Origin: JAGQYP01 sp041392305
GTDB taxonomy: Bacteria; Bacteroidota; Bacteroidia; Flavobacteriales_D; Crocinitomicaceae
Assembly (NCBI GenBank): GCA_041392305.1
Contig: JAWKMJ010000005.1
Span: 101,913-165,912, forward strand
DNA length: 64,000 nucleotides
Direction: 5' to 3'
Positions within the stretch are counted from its first letter, which is position 1. Every line of letters begins with the position of its first letter. This document shows positions 23,888 through 31,267 of the stretch, piece after piece. Both the position numbers and the translations under genes were made by a program. The notes under the pieces were generated by a model. That model ran no database searches and was not told the DNA's origin. It was given only the letters and a program-made list of their open reading frames with translations.

Positions 23888-25865
23888 AAACTAGTTTAAC
23901 ATTGTAGTTTACTCCCGGCATAGGAAACGATTTCACCAAAACGTATTGTTCATTTAAAATATTTCTAACGTCAAATTTAATGCGAAGTAAGTGTTTTTCT
24001 TCTTTAAATTTAAAATTGTAGTAAACTGAAAGATCATTAATAAAGTAGGAGGGTAATTCATTCGCCTCAATATTTTCAGCTAATGCATACCTCGGCCCCC
24101 CATAGTTGATTCCCCAACTTATTCCAAAATCAAGAAACTCAAAACCAACAGTCGTGGATAAATTATCCTTTGAAGTATAAGGTAACTGATCATTGTACGT
24201 TTTCGAGTTGACATCTGTAATATCTCTGGCAATCAGGAGGGTATATTTAAAATCCCATGAAACTCGATACTTTTTCTCTTCGCTGGTCTTGAATTGAAAA
24301 TAATAGTCAACACCTGTAATATCGGCCTTACCAATATTCTGTACAGACCAGACAAATAAGTTTTGAGTGGGGATCAGAATAATTTTATTTCGAACAAAAT
24401 TTTTATAAAAATCCACCCCCAAAACAAAGTACTCAAACCAAGTCCATTTTTCCGTTTTATAGGAAAGTCCAATATCCAATTGATGGGCCGTTTCTGGTTC
24501 TACGTTCTTCAAAATCTGATTGTAATACAATTCATTGATTGTTGGTGGTCGCAGGCTGTTTTTGTAAAAAATCCGAATATGAAAAAGAGAATTTTTAAGT
24601 GGATACATCCCTATAGAGAAAAATGGATTAACCTTGGTGCTTTGAAAAGTTTCAATTCCTGCATTTTGATCCGTTATATAGGCCAATAGGGCATTTGCTT
24701 GAAATTTAATTCGCCATACAGAATAGTTCAAACCAATCATTGCTCTAAGATCACTTCTCCAAGTACGATCCAGAGTCACTTTGTTCGAAGCCAGTTTGGA
24801 AAAAGCTTCATCCAATCCCACAAGAATCTCAAGTCTTTTTGCCGGTTTGAAAGTTAAATTAAAACCTCCCAACAAATTGTTTTGTAAGTAGTTGTCGTCA
24901 AGCCCTCCGGAAGAATTTAAATAGTCAGGATCTTTATATTCTGTTTGATCGGTATGATAGCTCAGAAAAGATAGCAGAGACCATTTTTGCCCAAAATGAA
25001 AGTACTTTATTTGAGCACTTGCATTTTGATTCTCCAATTGTTGTCTTGATTCAGTTGAGTCATAAAGAATCACCGCACCGGGCAACTGTTTGGAATCTTT
25101 AGAGTAAGAAAGCCTATAACTCAATTGACCATTTTTGAAACTATGATTTCCACCAAAATTCCCTAGAATGGTTCTTACACGAGAATTCATCCTTTCTCCA
25201 GAAATAGTCTTCCCTCCATTTTCTAGAGTAAAAGGATAATCACTATCAGAATACAAATAACGCAAATTGATTCCTAGTCGACTTCGTTTGTTTTTTCCAT
25301 ACCTGGCATTCACTCCAAAAAAGGGCTCAAATGTTTTGAAACTCCCATAGGAAGTACTAAAACGCATCTTCAAATCCTGATAATCTGTCCTTAATTCAGA
25401 GGGAATAATATTTATCATACTTACATAAGCATTTGCTCTAACAGGCAAAGTAGGTTCATTCATTCCTCCTATTCCAAACTGAATTCCGCTCATATTTTCA
25501 GCTCTTAAATTTCCAAGATTGATTGTTCCCGTTTGTTGATTGAGAACAGGCAATCCCTCGATAAAAACGCCTGTATGATTGGAAGAAAAGCCCCTAACCG
25601 AAATCGTTTTTAAACCGCCTATACCTCCATAATCTTTCAATGTTACGCTTGAAGATCGACTTAGTAAAGTGCCCAAATCGTCATTCGCCTCATTTTGAAT
25701 TTCATCTGAATTGTATTCCAGATAGACCATATTGGGATAGGCTTTTTTTGCAAGTGAATCCGATTCGATTTCAACTGTTTGTAGGTGCACCCTATTGGTG
25801 TCCATTTGAGAATAGACCGAACCGGAAACTCCTAAAATAATCAGTATGAAAATTCTGAATTTCAA
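23871..25865 (-). CDS. btuB: TonB-dependent outer-membrane receptor, probable cobalamin transporter BtuB
   Basis: The 664-residue protein has a signal peptide (MKFRIFILIILGVSGSVYSQ). A plug domain follows with LSRSSSVTLKDYGGIGGLKTISVR and FIEGLPVLN, then a 22-strand barrel that ends in the terminal aromatic LVYEFTR. The TonB-box region near residues 27-40 is diffuse. Its place one base after the DUF4465 gene and under a cobalamin riboswitch makes cobalamin or another corrinoid the likely substrate. Start ATG and length are normal for BtuB-type receptors of Bacteroidetes. Confidence 0.88.
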   Translation of the reverse strand: MKFRIFILIILGVSGSVYSQMDTNRVHLQTVEIESDSLAKKAYPNMVYLEYNSDEIQNEANDDLGTLLSRSSSVTLKDYGGIGGLKTISVRGFSSNHTGVFIEGLPVLNQQTGTINLGNLRAENMSGIQFGIGGMNEPTLPVRANAYVSMINIIPSELRTDYQDLKMRFSTSYGSFKTFEPFFGVNARYGKNKRSRLGINLRYLYSDSDYPFTLENGGKTISGERMNSRVRTILGNFGGNHSFKNGQLSYRLSYSKDSKQLPGAVILYDSTESRQQLENQNASAQIKYFHFGQKWSLLSFLSYHTDQTEYKDPDYLNSSGGLDDNYLQNNLLGGFNLTFKPAKRLEILVGLDEAFSKLASNKVTLDRTWRSDLRAMIGLNYSVWRIKFQANALLAYITDQNAGIETFQSTKVNPFFSIGMYPLKNSLFHIRIFYKNSLRPPTINELYYNQILKNVEPETAHQLDIGLSYKTEKWTWFEYFVLGVDFYKNFVRNKIILIPTQNLFVWSVQNIGKADITGVDYYFQFKTSEEKKYRVSWDFKYTLLIARDITDVNSKTYNDQLPYTSKDNLSTTVGFEFLDFGISWGINYGGPRYALAENIEANELPSYFINDLSVYYNFKFKEEKHLLRIKFDVRNILNEQYVLVKSFPMPGVNYNVKLVYEFTR

Positions 25866-25866
25866 C

Positions 25867-26859
25867 TTACTCCTTAATCATTTTCCCCCTTGCCTTGAGT
25901 ATATTCTTGTCATAAGCCTCTACAAAATAGACCCCTTTATTCAACTGTGTAACGGCAATATCAGAAGAATTCCCACTAGCTTGGAGTACCAGCCTTCCAG
26001 CGAAATCGAGAATGCGGACTTCATCATAATCCACTCCAAAAATTTGAAATGATTGGGGTGTTGGATTGGGGTATATTTTTAACTGTTCAACTGAATTTTC
26101 TTCAAAACCTAATACTGGGTTGAAACTAAAATCATCCATCACAAAATAAGTTGGAGTGTTGATTCCAAATTGTCCTACATCACTCGATGAAAAAGAAAAC
26201 TCCAACTTTCTACCCGCCGTTAAACTCGAAAGATCTACATAGGTCCATTGGTCTACAATGTAATCATCCTGTGAATTTGGATATCGGAAATCAGCTAAAT
26301 AAAACCCCGTAGAATCCTGTCGGTTACCCATAGCATCGATCGAAAAAATACTTAATAAAAACCAGTCTTCTCCATTGGTTCCGTCTTGCTGGCCATCAGC
26401 ATTGTTTGGTGAACCGAATTGTTTTCCAAATGCATCCCCATCTCTCATTGATATAGCAGCATAGGTAGAGTTATTTATGTAAAATCCGGCAAAATTTACA
26501 TCCGTTGCAAACTCTATGAATTTAGGCCCTCCAAATCCGGGAAAAAAAACTGCGTAGTCTTCAGAAGAATGGCCACCCCCACTAAAAGAACTGTATTGAT
26601 TCCCCCAACCAGATGTCGTATCGTCTCTCATAGATGAAAGTGCAAACCCATCCCAACTCATGAAACCCATGTCGTAGAGCAAATTAAAAACTGCCCCGTT
26701 TGATGAATACGATGGATTTCCATCCGAACCATTCCAAAATGTGTCTACCTGAGTTAATCGGTCTTCAAAATCTACTGTAACTTGTCCAAATAAGGAAGGG
26801 CTCAAACTCAGGGCTACAGTAATACCCATGAGTTTAGCCGAAGTGTAAAGTTTTTTCAT
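25867..26859 (-). CDS. DUF4465 domain protein with T9SS sorting domain, first gene of the B12 operon
   Basis: The 330-residue protein has a signal peptide (MKKLYTSAKLMGITVALSL) and a DUF4465-type jelly-roll region that begins VTVDFEDR and includes WGNQYSSFSGGGHSSEDYAVFF. A type A sorting domain with LKIYPNPTPQSFQIFG closes it. DUF4465 genes recur beside btuB in Bacteroidetes. I recall the BtuH class of surface B12-binding lipoproteins, which may be related, but cannot confirm identity. Here the protein is exported by T9SS rather than lipidated. The gene is the first after the cobalamin riboswitch. Confidence 0.8.
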   Translation of the reverse strand: MKKLYTSAKLMGITVALSLSPSLFGQVTVDFEDRLTQVDTFWNGSDGNPSYSSNGAVFNLLYDMGFMSWDGFALSSMRDDTTSGWGNQYSSFSGGGHSSEDYAVFFPGFGGPKFIEFATDVNFAGFYINNSTYAAISMRDGDAFGKQFGSPNNADGQQDGTNGEDWFLLSIFSIDAMGNRQDSTGFYLADFRYPNSQDDYIVDQWTYVDLSSLTAGRKLEFSFSSSDVGQFGINTPTYFVMDDFSFNPVLGFEENSVEQLKIYPNPTPQSFQIFGVDYDEVRILDFAGRLVLQASGNSSDIAVTQLNKGVYFVEAYDKNILKARGKMIKE

Positions 26860-26964
26860 TGAATGAAACTTTTAAAAATGAAACCATACACTTTCGGGAA
26901 AAAAATAGAATCTGACCTTGTCAAAATCCCAGCTTTTGTCCTGAAAGCCTTGAATTAACGTGAA

Positions 26965-27105
26965 TTGTGGCAGGTATTCTGACTTGCTCCCTTGTCCTGA
27001 AAACCTTCCCATTTCCTCTGGAAACAGTGGTATTTTTCAGGTATTGGAGAACTTACAGCTGCAGGAACAGTTTTGGATTTACACCAAATTCCCTTTTCAA
27101 TCCCA
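26965..27105 (-). ncRNA. Cobalamin riboswitch
   Basis: On the minus strand, the leader shows the B12-box order: AAGGGAA, GGTGTAAATCC, ACTGTTCCTGCAGCTGTAAG, CCACTGT, GGGAAGG and CAAGTCAGAATACCTGCC. These are the hallmarks of the adenosylcobalamin-type aptamer. It lies about 105 bases before the DUF4465 gene and so should lower the operon's expression when cobalamin is plentiful. The expression platform could not be resolved by eye. A small TCCCA/TGGGA hairpin sits just 5' of it. Confidence 0.93.
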
Positions 27106-27224
27106 AAATGGGACAACCAAAATTCTTCGCAAAGATATAATATTCAGTTGATTTAATTGAAAATATGGCATACTCTTTGTAAATTTAGCCACATCGAAGA
27201 ATCATTATCTAAAAATTAAAACAC

Positions 27225-28010
27225 ATGAAAAAATTAGTTGCTATTACTTTCCTTGGGACAATTTTAACTGGCTGTAATTGGGGGAAATTCAACAATCAGG
27301 ATGATCTTAGAAATAATTATGTTGGTGAATCAGCATTTACAGAAATGACCAATATGACTGATCAAGCCATTGATGGTAATTTAGTTTACTACAAAGGCAA
27401 GCAAAATTGTGCCACCATTACAATCGATACAAGTTCGAACCCTAAGGTAATTGTTATTGACTTTGGAACGACTAACTGTCTGTGTGATGATGGCAAAAAT
27501 AGAAGAGGTGCAATTGTTACAACATTTACAGGTCCTTATGGCCAAACGGGTACGGTGATTACGCATACGCCTCAGGATTATTATGTAAATGATTACAAAG
27601 TTGAGGGAACAAAAGTCGTAACCAATAACGGAAATGATGGAAACGGGAATCCTTATTTCACCGTTGACATAGATGGAACCATTACCAAGCCCACAGGAGA
27701 AGTGTTTACTTATATGTCTGACAGGGTAAGAACATGGGTTCAAGGTCATGATACACCATTAAATATTTTTGATGACGAATACACAATTACTGGGACAGCA
27801 TCCGGAACCAATGATCAGGGCGGGTCGTATTCGATTAATACGGTTTCTCCAGTTTACTATATTGTGGGATGCAAATACCCGGTTTCAGGCCAGCTTAATA
27901 TTGATCTTTCCTCTTTGAATCATGATATCGGGGTTGATTATGGAAACGGGAATTGTGACTGGAGTTTTGTCGCTACCTACCGAGGAAGAACTTACACGAT
28001 ATTCTATTAA
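27225..28010 (+). CDS. Lipoprotein of unknown function
   Basis: The 261-residue protein has a lipobox LTGC at Cys16. Its mature part holds two related beta-rich halves, one with CLCDDGKNRRGAIVTTFTG and one ending NCDWSFVATYRGRTYTIFY. I recognise the type as a common uncharacterised flavobacterial lipoprotein family and can assign no function. It lies three bases before the outer-membrane protein gene 28014, so the pair probably forms an operon. It is divergent from the B12 operon, whose leader separates the two. Confidence 0.7.
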   Translation: MKKLVAITFLGTILTGCNWGKFNNQDDLRNNYVGESAFTEMTNMTDQAIDGNLVYYKGKQNCATITIDTSSNPKVIVIDFGTTNCLCDDGKNRRGAIVTTFTGPYGQTGTVITHTPQDYYVNDYKVEGTKVVTNNGNDGNGNPYFTVDIDGTITKPTGEVFTYMSDRVRTWVQGHDTPLNIFDDEYTITGTASGTNDQGGSYSINTVSPVYYIVGCKYPVSGQLNIDLSSLNHDIGVDYGNGNCDWSFVATYRGRTYTIFY

Positions 28011-28013
28011 CGA

Positions 28014-28646
28014 ATGAAACAAAAAATAATTATTCTTTTATTGGCTGCTTTTTTAGGGTTCAATGGGGTGAGCCAAAGGATGTTTAATATAGGATTTAAG
28101 GCGGGAGTCAATATGTACTCCCCTTCTTTTTCAGACTTTAGCAGTATTGAATCATTAAAAGATAATTATTGGGGATTCAATCTTGGTTTATCTACAAGGT
28201 TTCGAATCAAGTTTTTTTCAATTCAACCGGAATTTTTATTCTCTTATAGCTCAACTGAATTACAAGTGAAGGATACAGGTATTGATGATGTTGTAAAAGG
28301 CAATTTCTCTGATATTACGATCCCTTTGATGTTGAATTTTCACTTTCTAAAAGTTATGCATGCTGGTTTTGGGCCATTATATACATTTCAGTTTCCAACT
28401 TTTTCAGGAAGCAATCATTGGACTGAATTAAAGAACAATTTTAATGCCGGTTCTTTTGGTGCTCAGTTTGGTTTGGGAGTTGATTTTTGGAGGATGTATG
28501 TAGATGTGAACTATCAGGTTGGGATTGGTAAGTACAAGTCTAGTATGGATATTAATGGAACAACCTATAATTTGGATGCACGTCCCAACACCCTCTGGGT
28601 AACCGTTGGGATTTGGTTTTTAAATCCAAAAGGCTCCAAGAAGTAA
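28014..28646 (+). CDS. Outer-membrane beta-barrel protein (PorT-like)
   Basis: The 210-residue product has a signal peptide (MKQKIIILLLAAFLGFNGVSQ) and alternating amphipathic strands, for example GFKAGVNMYSPSFSD, FSIQPEFLFSYSSTEL and YVDVNYQVGIGKYKS. It ends in a hydrophobic strand followed by a short basic tail. This is the small eight-strand barrel type frequent in Bacteroidetes. The precise role is not determined. It follows the lipoprotein gene with a 3-bp gap, hinting at a surface complex. Confidence 0.72.
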   Translation: MKQKIIILLLAAFLGFNGVSQRMFNIGFKAGVNMYSPSFSDFSSIESLKDNYWGFNLGLSTRFRIKFFSIQPEFLFSYSSTELQVKDTGIDDVVKGNFSDITIPLMLNFHFLKVMHAGFGPLYTFQFPTFSGSNHWTELKNNFNAGSFGAQFGLGVDFWRMYVDVNYQVGIGKYKSSMDINGTTYNLDARPNTLWVTVGIWFLNPKGSKK

Positions 28647-28733
28647 ATTTCTGTTTAATCTTTCCTGGATTTTTTTTCTCTTATCCTTAAACATTTTTCC
28701 TTCAATTTTGTTTATCTCGAAAGTCCTCGGGAA

Positions 28734-29768
28734 ATGATAGAAAATCGATGGTATTTAGCAGCTTTGTTGCCAGAACTTGAAAAGCAGAATCCTCTTCCAA
28801 AAAAGATACTTGGTAAGGAATTTGTCATATTTAAGACTGAATCCGGTAAAATTCATGTTTTGGAAGACCGATGTTGTCATCGTAATGTAAATCTTTCATT
28901 GGGTTATGTAAAAGGTGAACACATCAAATGCGCCTACCATGGTTGGGAATTTCAAGGTGATGGAAAATGTGCTTGTATTCCATCTCTCCCACAAGACCAG
29001 GGTATTCCAAAATCGGTTAAAACTGGCAACTACAATACTTTAGTCAAGCATCAATGTGTTTGGGTTTGGATAGGAGATGTAAGCTTGATTGATGAAGAAA
29101 AAATACCCCCGATGTACGAATTAGATGATTACCCTTTTGTTTATAATTACCATGATATAAAAGGAGATCTACAATTGATTGCAGAAAGTTTAATTGATGC
29201 TTATCATATCAATCATGTACATAGGAACAGTATTAAAGGAATCATGGGGAATCTTCATGGTGAAGAAGTTGCATTCAATCTAAAGGTAGAAGACGAAAGT
29301 TTGAAAGGTGAATACTACCGACACAATGAAGGAAGTATTTTTGAGAAATTTTATTTTGGATTTGAAAAAAAGATACTGACCAAATTTGGTTTTTGGTTTC
29401 CACATTCTTCCATGCTCGACATTCATTTTAAGAAAAGAAGATTGGTCATTTATGAGCATTTTTATCAGGTTGATGAAGATACTGTTCGAATGTGTCAAAT
29501 TACCGCATGGAAAAAGATATTTAATGGTTTCCCTCTTTTCTTTTTCGCAAAATGGTTTATGCTGAAGAAATCCATCCGTATCGTACAAGAAGATATCGCA
29601 TTTTTGGAAAGCAATAAAAAAGTCAAAGACGAAAAACCAGGTCATGATCTTTTGATCACCCCTTCAGATGAAGTTTCACTGGAGTTCATCAAATTATGGA
29701 AAAAGAATACACAGCCTTATGAGAAAGCAACTGAAAAAGAAAATAGAGAAGAAGCTCAAATACTATAA
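28734..29768 (+). CDS. Rieske non-heme iron oxygenase
   Basis: The 344-residue protein has a Rieske [2Fe-2S] domain with RCCHRNVNLS (CxH) and CAYHGWEF (CxxH) near residues 45-75. In the catalytic domain, ESLIDAYHINHVHRNS supplies the His pair for the mononuclear iron. The typical third ligand is probably in the C-terminal helix region. It transfers an oxygen to a lipophilic substrate in related enzymes. The following gene, a carotenoid-modification-like flavoprotein, starts 50 bp inside it. This overlap suggests they act on one substrate, perhaps a carotenoid or isoprenoid. Substrate not proven. Confidence 0.9.
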   Translation: MIENRWYLAALLPELEKQNPLPKKILGKEFVIFKTESGKIHVLEDRCCHRNVNLSLGYVKGEHIKCAYHGWEFQGDGKCACIPSLPQDQGIPKSVKTGNYNTLVKHQCVWVWIGDVSLIDEEKIPPMYELDDYPFVYNYHDIKGDLQLIAESLIDAYHINHVHRNSIKGIMGNLHGEEVAFNLKVEDESLKGEYYRHNEGSIFEKFYFGFEKKILTKFGFWFPHSSMLDIHFKKRRLVIYEHFYQVDEDTVRMCQITAWKKIFNGFPLFFFAKWFMLKKSIRIVQEDIAFLESNKKVKDEKPGHDLLITPSDEVSLEFIKLWKKNTQPYEKATEKENREEAQIL

Positions 29769-31221
29769 AGTACCCCTCAACTCAGTAGATACTGAAAAAT
29801 CAGAAATATCACTAACCAAAAAGAAGATTGCTGTCATTGGCGGAGGTATTGCCGGTATTTCTGCAGCATCTAATCTTGCAGAAAAGGGTTTCTCGGTTAC
29901 CTTATTCGAAAAAGAACATTTCCTTGGAGGAAAGGTTGGCTCCTGGGAATTTGAAAGCAAAGGTGAAAAGCTAAGGGCGGAGCATGGTTTTCATGCATTT
30001 TTCCGACAATACTATAATTTAAGAGACTACCTCAAAAAGATAGATGCCTATAAATATCTTATCCCTATAGAGGACTATATCATTCTCTTACAAAATGGAG
30101 ATCAAATGGGGTTCAAGAATTTAGATGAAACTCCAGGTTTAAATGTGTGGGATTTGAGAAAAGAGGGTGTAATGAATTGGAAAACATTCGTAAGTCCAAA
30201 GAGTCTCCCTTTTATCCAACTTTTAAAGTTCAGTGAGCAGAAAACTTTTAAAAAATACGATCACCTCAGCTTTGAGAAATTTGCAAAAAAGACGGGAATG
30301 CCTCAAAAAATGAGACTGGTATTCAATACATTCGCGAGGGCTTTCTTTTCGGAGCCAGATAAAATGAGCATGGGGGAATTGATCAAAGGATTTCATTTTT
30401 ATTTCCTAAGCAATGACCATGGACTCTTATATGATGTCCTGGATGATGATTTTCAATATACCTTCATTGATCCGGCGGCCAAATTCATGATCAATCATGG
30501 GGTACAAATCAAGACTTCCACTCCGATTAATGAGTTAGAAAAAACTGATTCTGGATTCACTGTAAATAACGAAGCCTTTGATTATTGTGTACTTTGTACG
30601 GATGTTAAGCACATACGGCCTTTGATTCAAAATTCTAAGGGTCTTGAAAACTATTCGAACTTTACAAAACAAATTGATCAGCTACAAGCCTCTGATCGCT
30701 ATGCCGTATATAGAATATGGACCAACAAATTTGAACAAAAAGACTGGCCATTTTTTGTTTTCACGGATAGAAAAGATTGCTTGGACAGTGTTACTTTCTA
30801 TCACAAAATGGAAAAAGAATCAGCGGAATGGAGTAAGCAAAACAAAGGGGGAATATTTGAACTGCATTCTTATGCTTTACCTGAAAGTCTAAAAGAAGAA
30901 GAAGCAATCAAAAAGGCTTTATTGGAAGAATTCTACTTTTATTTCCCTGAACTGAAAGACTTAGAAATCAAACATAGCTATTTTCAACATAGAAACGATT
31001 TCCCAGCTTTTCACACTGGATTAAGAAAGAACCGACCAGAAATTCAAACGGAGGTTCCTGGGTTGTTCCTAGCGGGTGATTGGGTTAAAATGGATAATCC
31101 TACTATGTTAATGGAAGCTGCTTACACCAGTGGTTCAATAGCCGCGAACATGATCATGAAGGAGGAAGGAGTTCAGCAACATCAATTATATTGTGTTCCT
31201 TCTAGAGGAATTTTGGCATAA
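29719..31221 (+). CDS. FAD-dependent carotenoid desaturase/methyltransferase-like protein (CrtU-type)
   Basis: The start at ATG 29719 gives 500 residues; 29668 is an alternative. Near the N-terminus lies VIGGGIAGISAASNLAEKG, an FAD-binding fold. It is followed by AEHGFHAFFRQYYNLRDYL, which resembles the EHGFHGFF stretch of isorenieratene-synthase (CrtU) proteins, and the C-terminal LFLAGDWVKMDNPTMLMEAA. CrtU converts carotenoid rings to aromatic form. The resemblance is family-level, and phytoene or hydroxysqualene-type desaturases are alternatives. It overlaps the Rieske gene. A strong terminator follows. Confidence 0.78.
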   Translation: MRKQLKKKIEKKLKYYKVPLNSVDTEKSEISLTKKKIAVIGGGIAGISAASNLAEKGFSVTLFEKEHFLGGKVGSWEFESKGEKLRAEHGFHAFFRQYYNLRDYLKKIDAYKYLIPIEDYIILLQNGDQMGFKNLDETPGLNVWDLRKEGVMNWKTFVSPKSLPFIQLLKFSEQKTFKKYDHLSFEKFAKKTGMPQKMRLVFNTFARAFFSEPDKMSMGELIKGFHFYFLSNDHGLLYDVLDDDFQYTFIDPAAKFMINHGVQIKTSTPINELEKTDSGFTVNNEAFDYCVLCTDVKHIRPLIQNSKGLENYSNFTKQIDQLQASDRYAVYRIWTNKFEQKDWPFFVFTDRKDCLDSVTFYHKMEKESAEWSKQNKGGIFELHSYALPESLKEEEAIKKALLEEFYFYFPELKDLEIKHSYFQHRNDFPAFHTGLRKNRPEIQTEVPGLFLAGDWVKMDNPTMLMEAAYTSGSIAANMIMKEEGVQQHQLYCVPSRGILA

Positions 31222-31222
31222 A

Positions 31223-31248
31223 AAAAGCCGGACATTTGCCCGGCTTTT
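31223..31248. terminator. Bidirectional terminator after the CrtU-like gene
   Basis: Arms AAAAGCCGG and CCGGCTTTT enclose ACATTTGC. The symmetric A/T ends suggest it serves both converging units. Confidence 0.92.
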
Positions 31249-31267
31249 GAAAAGTATAATTTCAATT

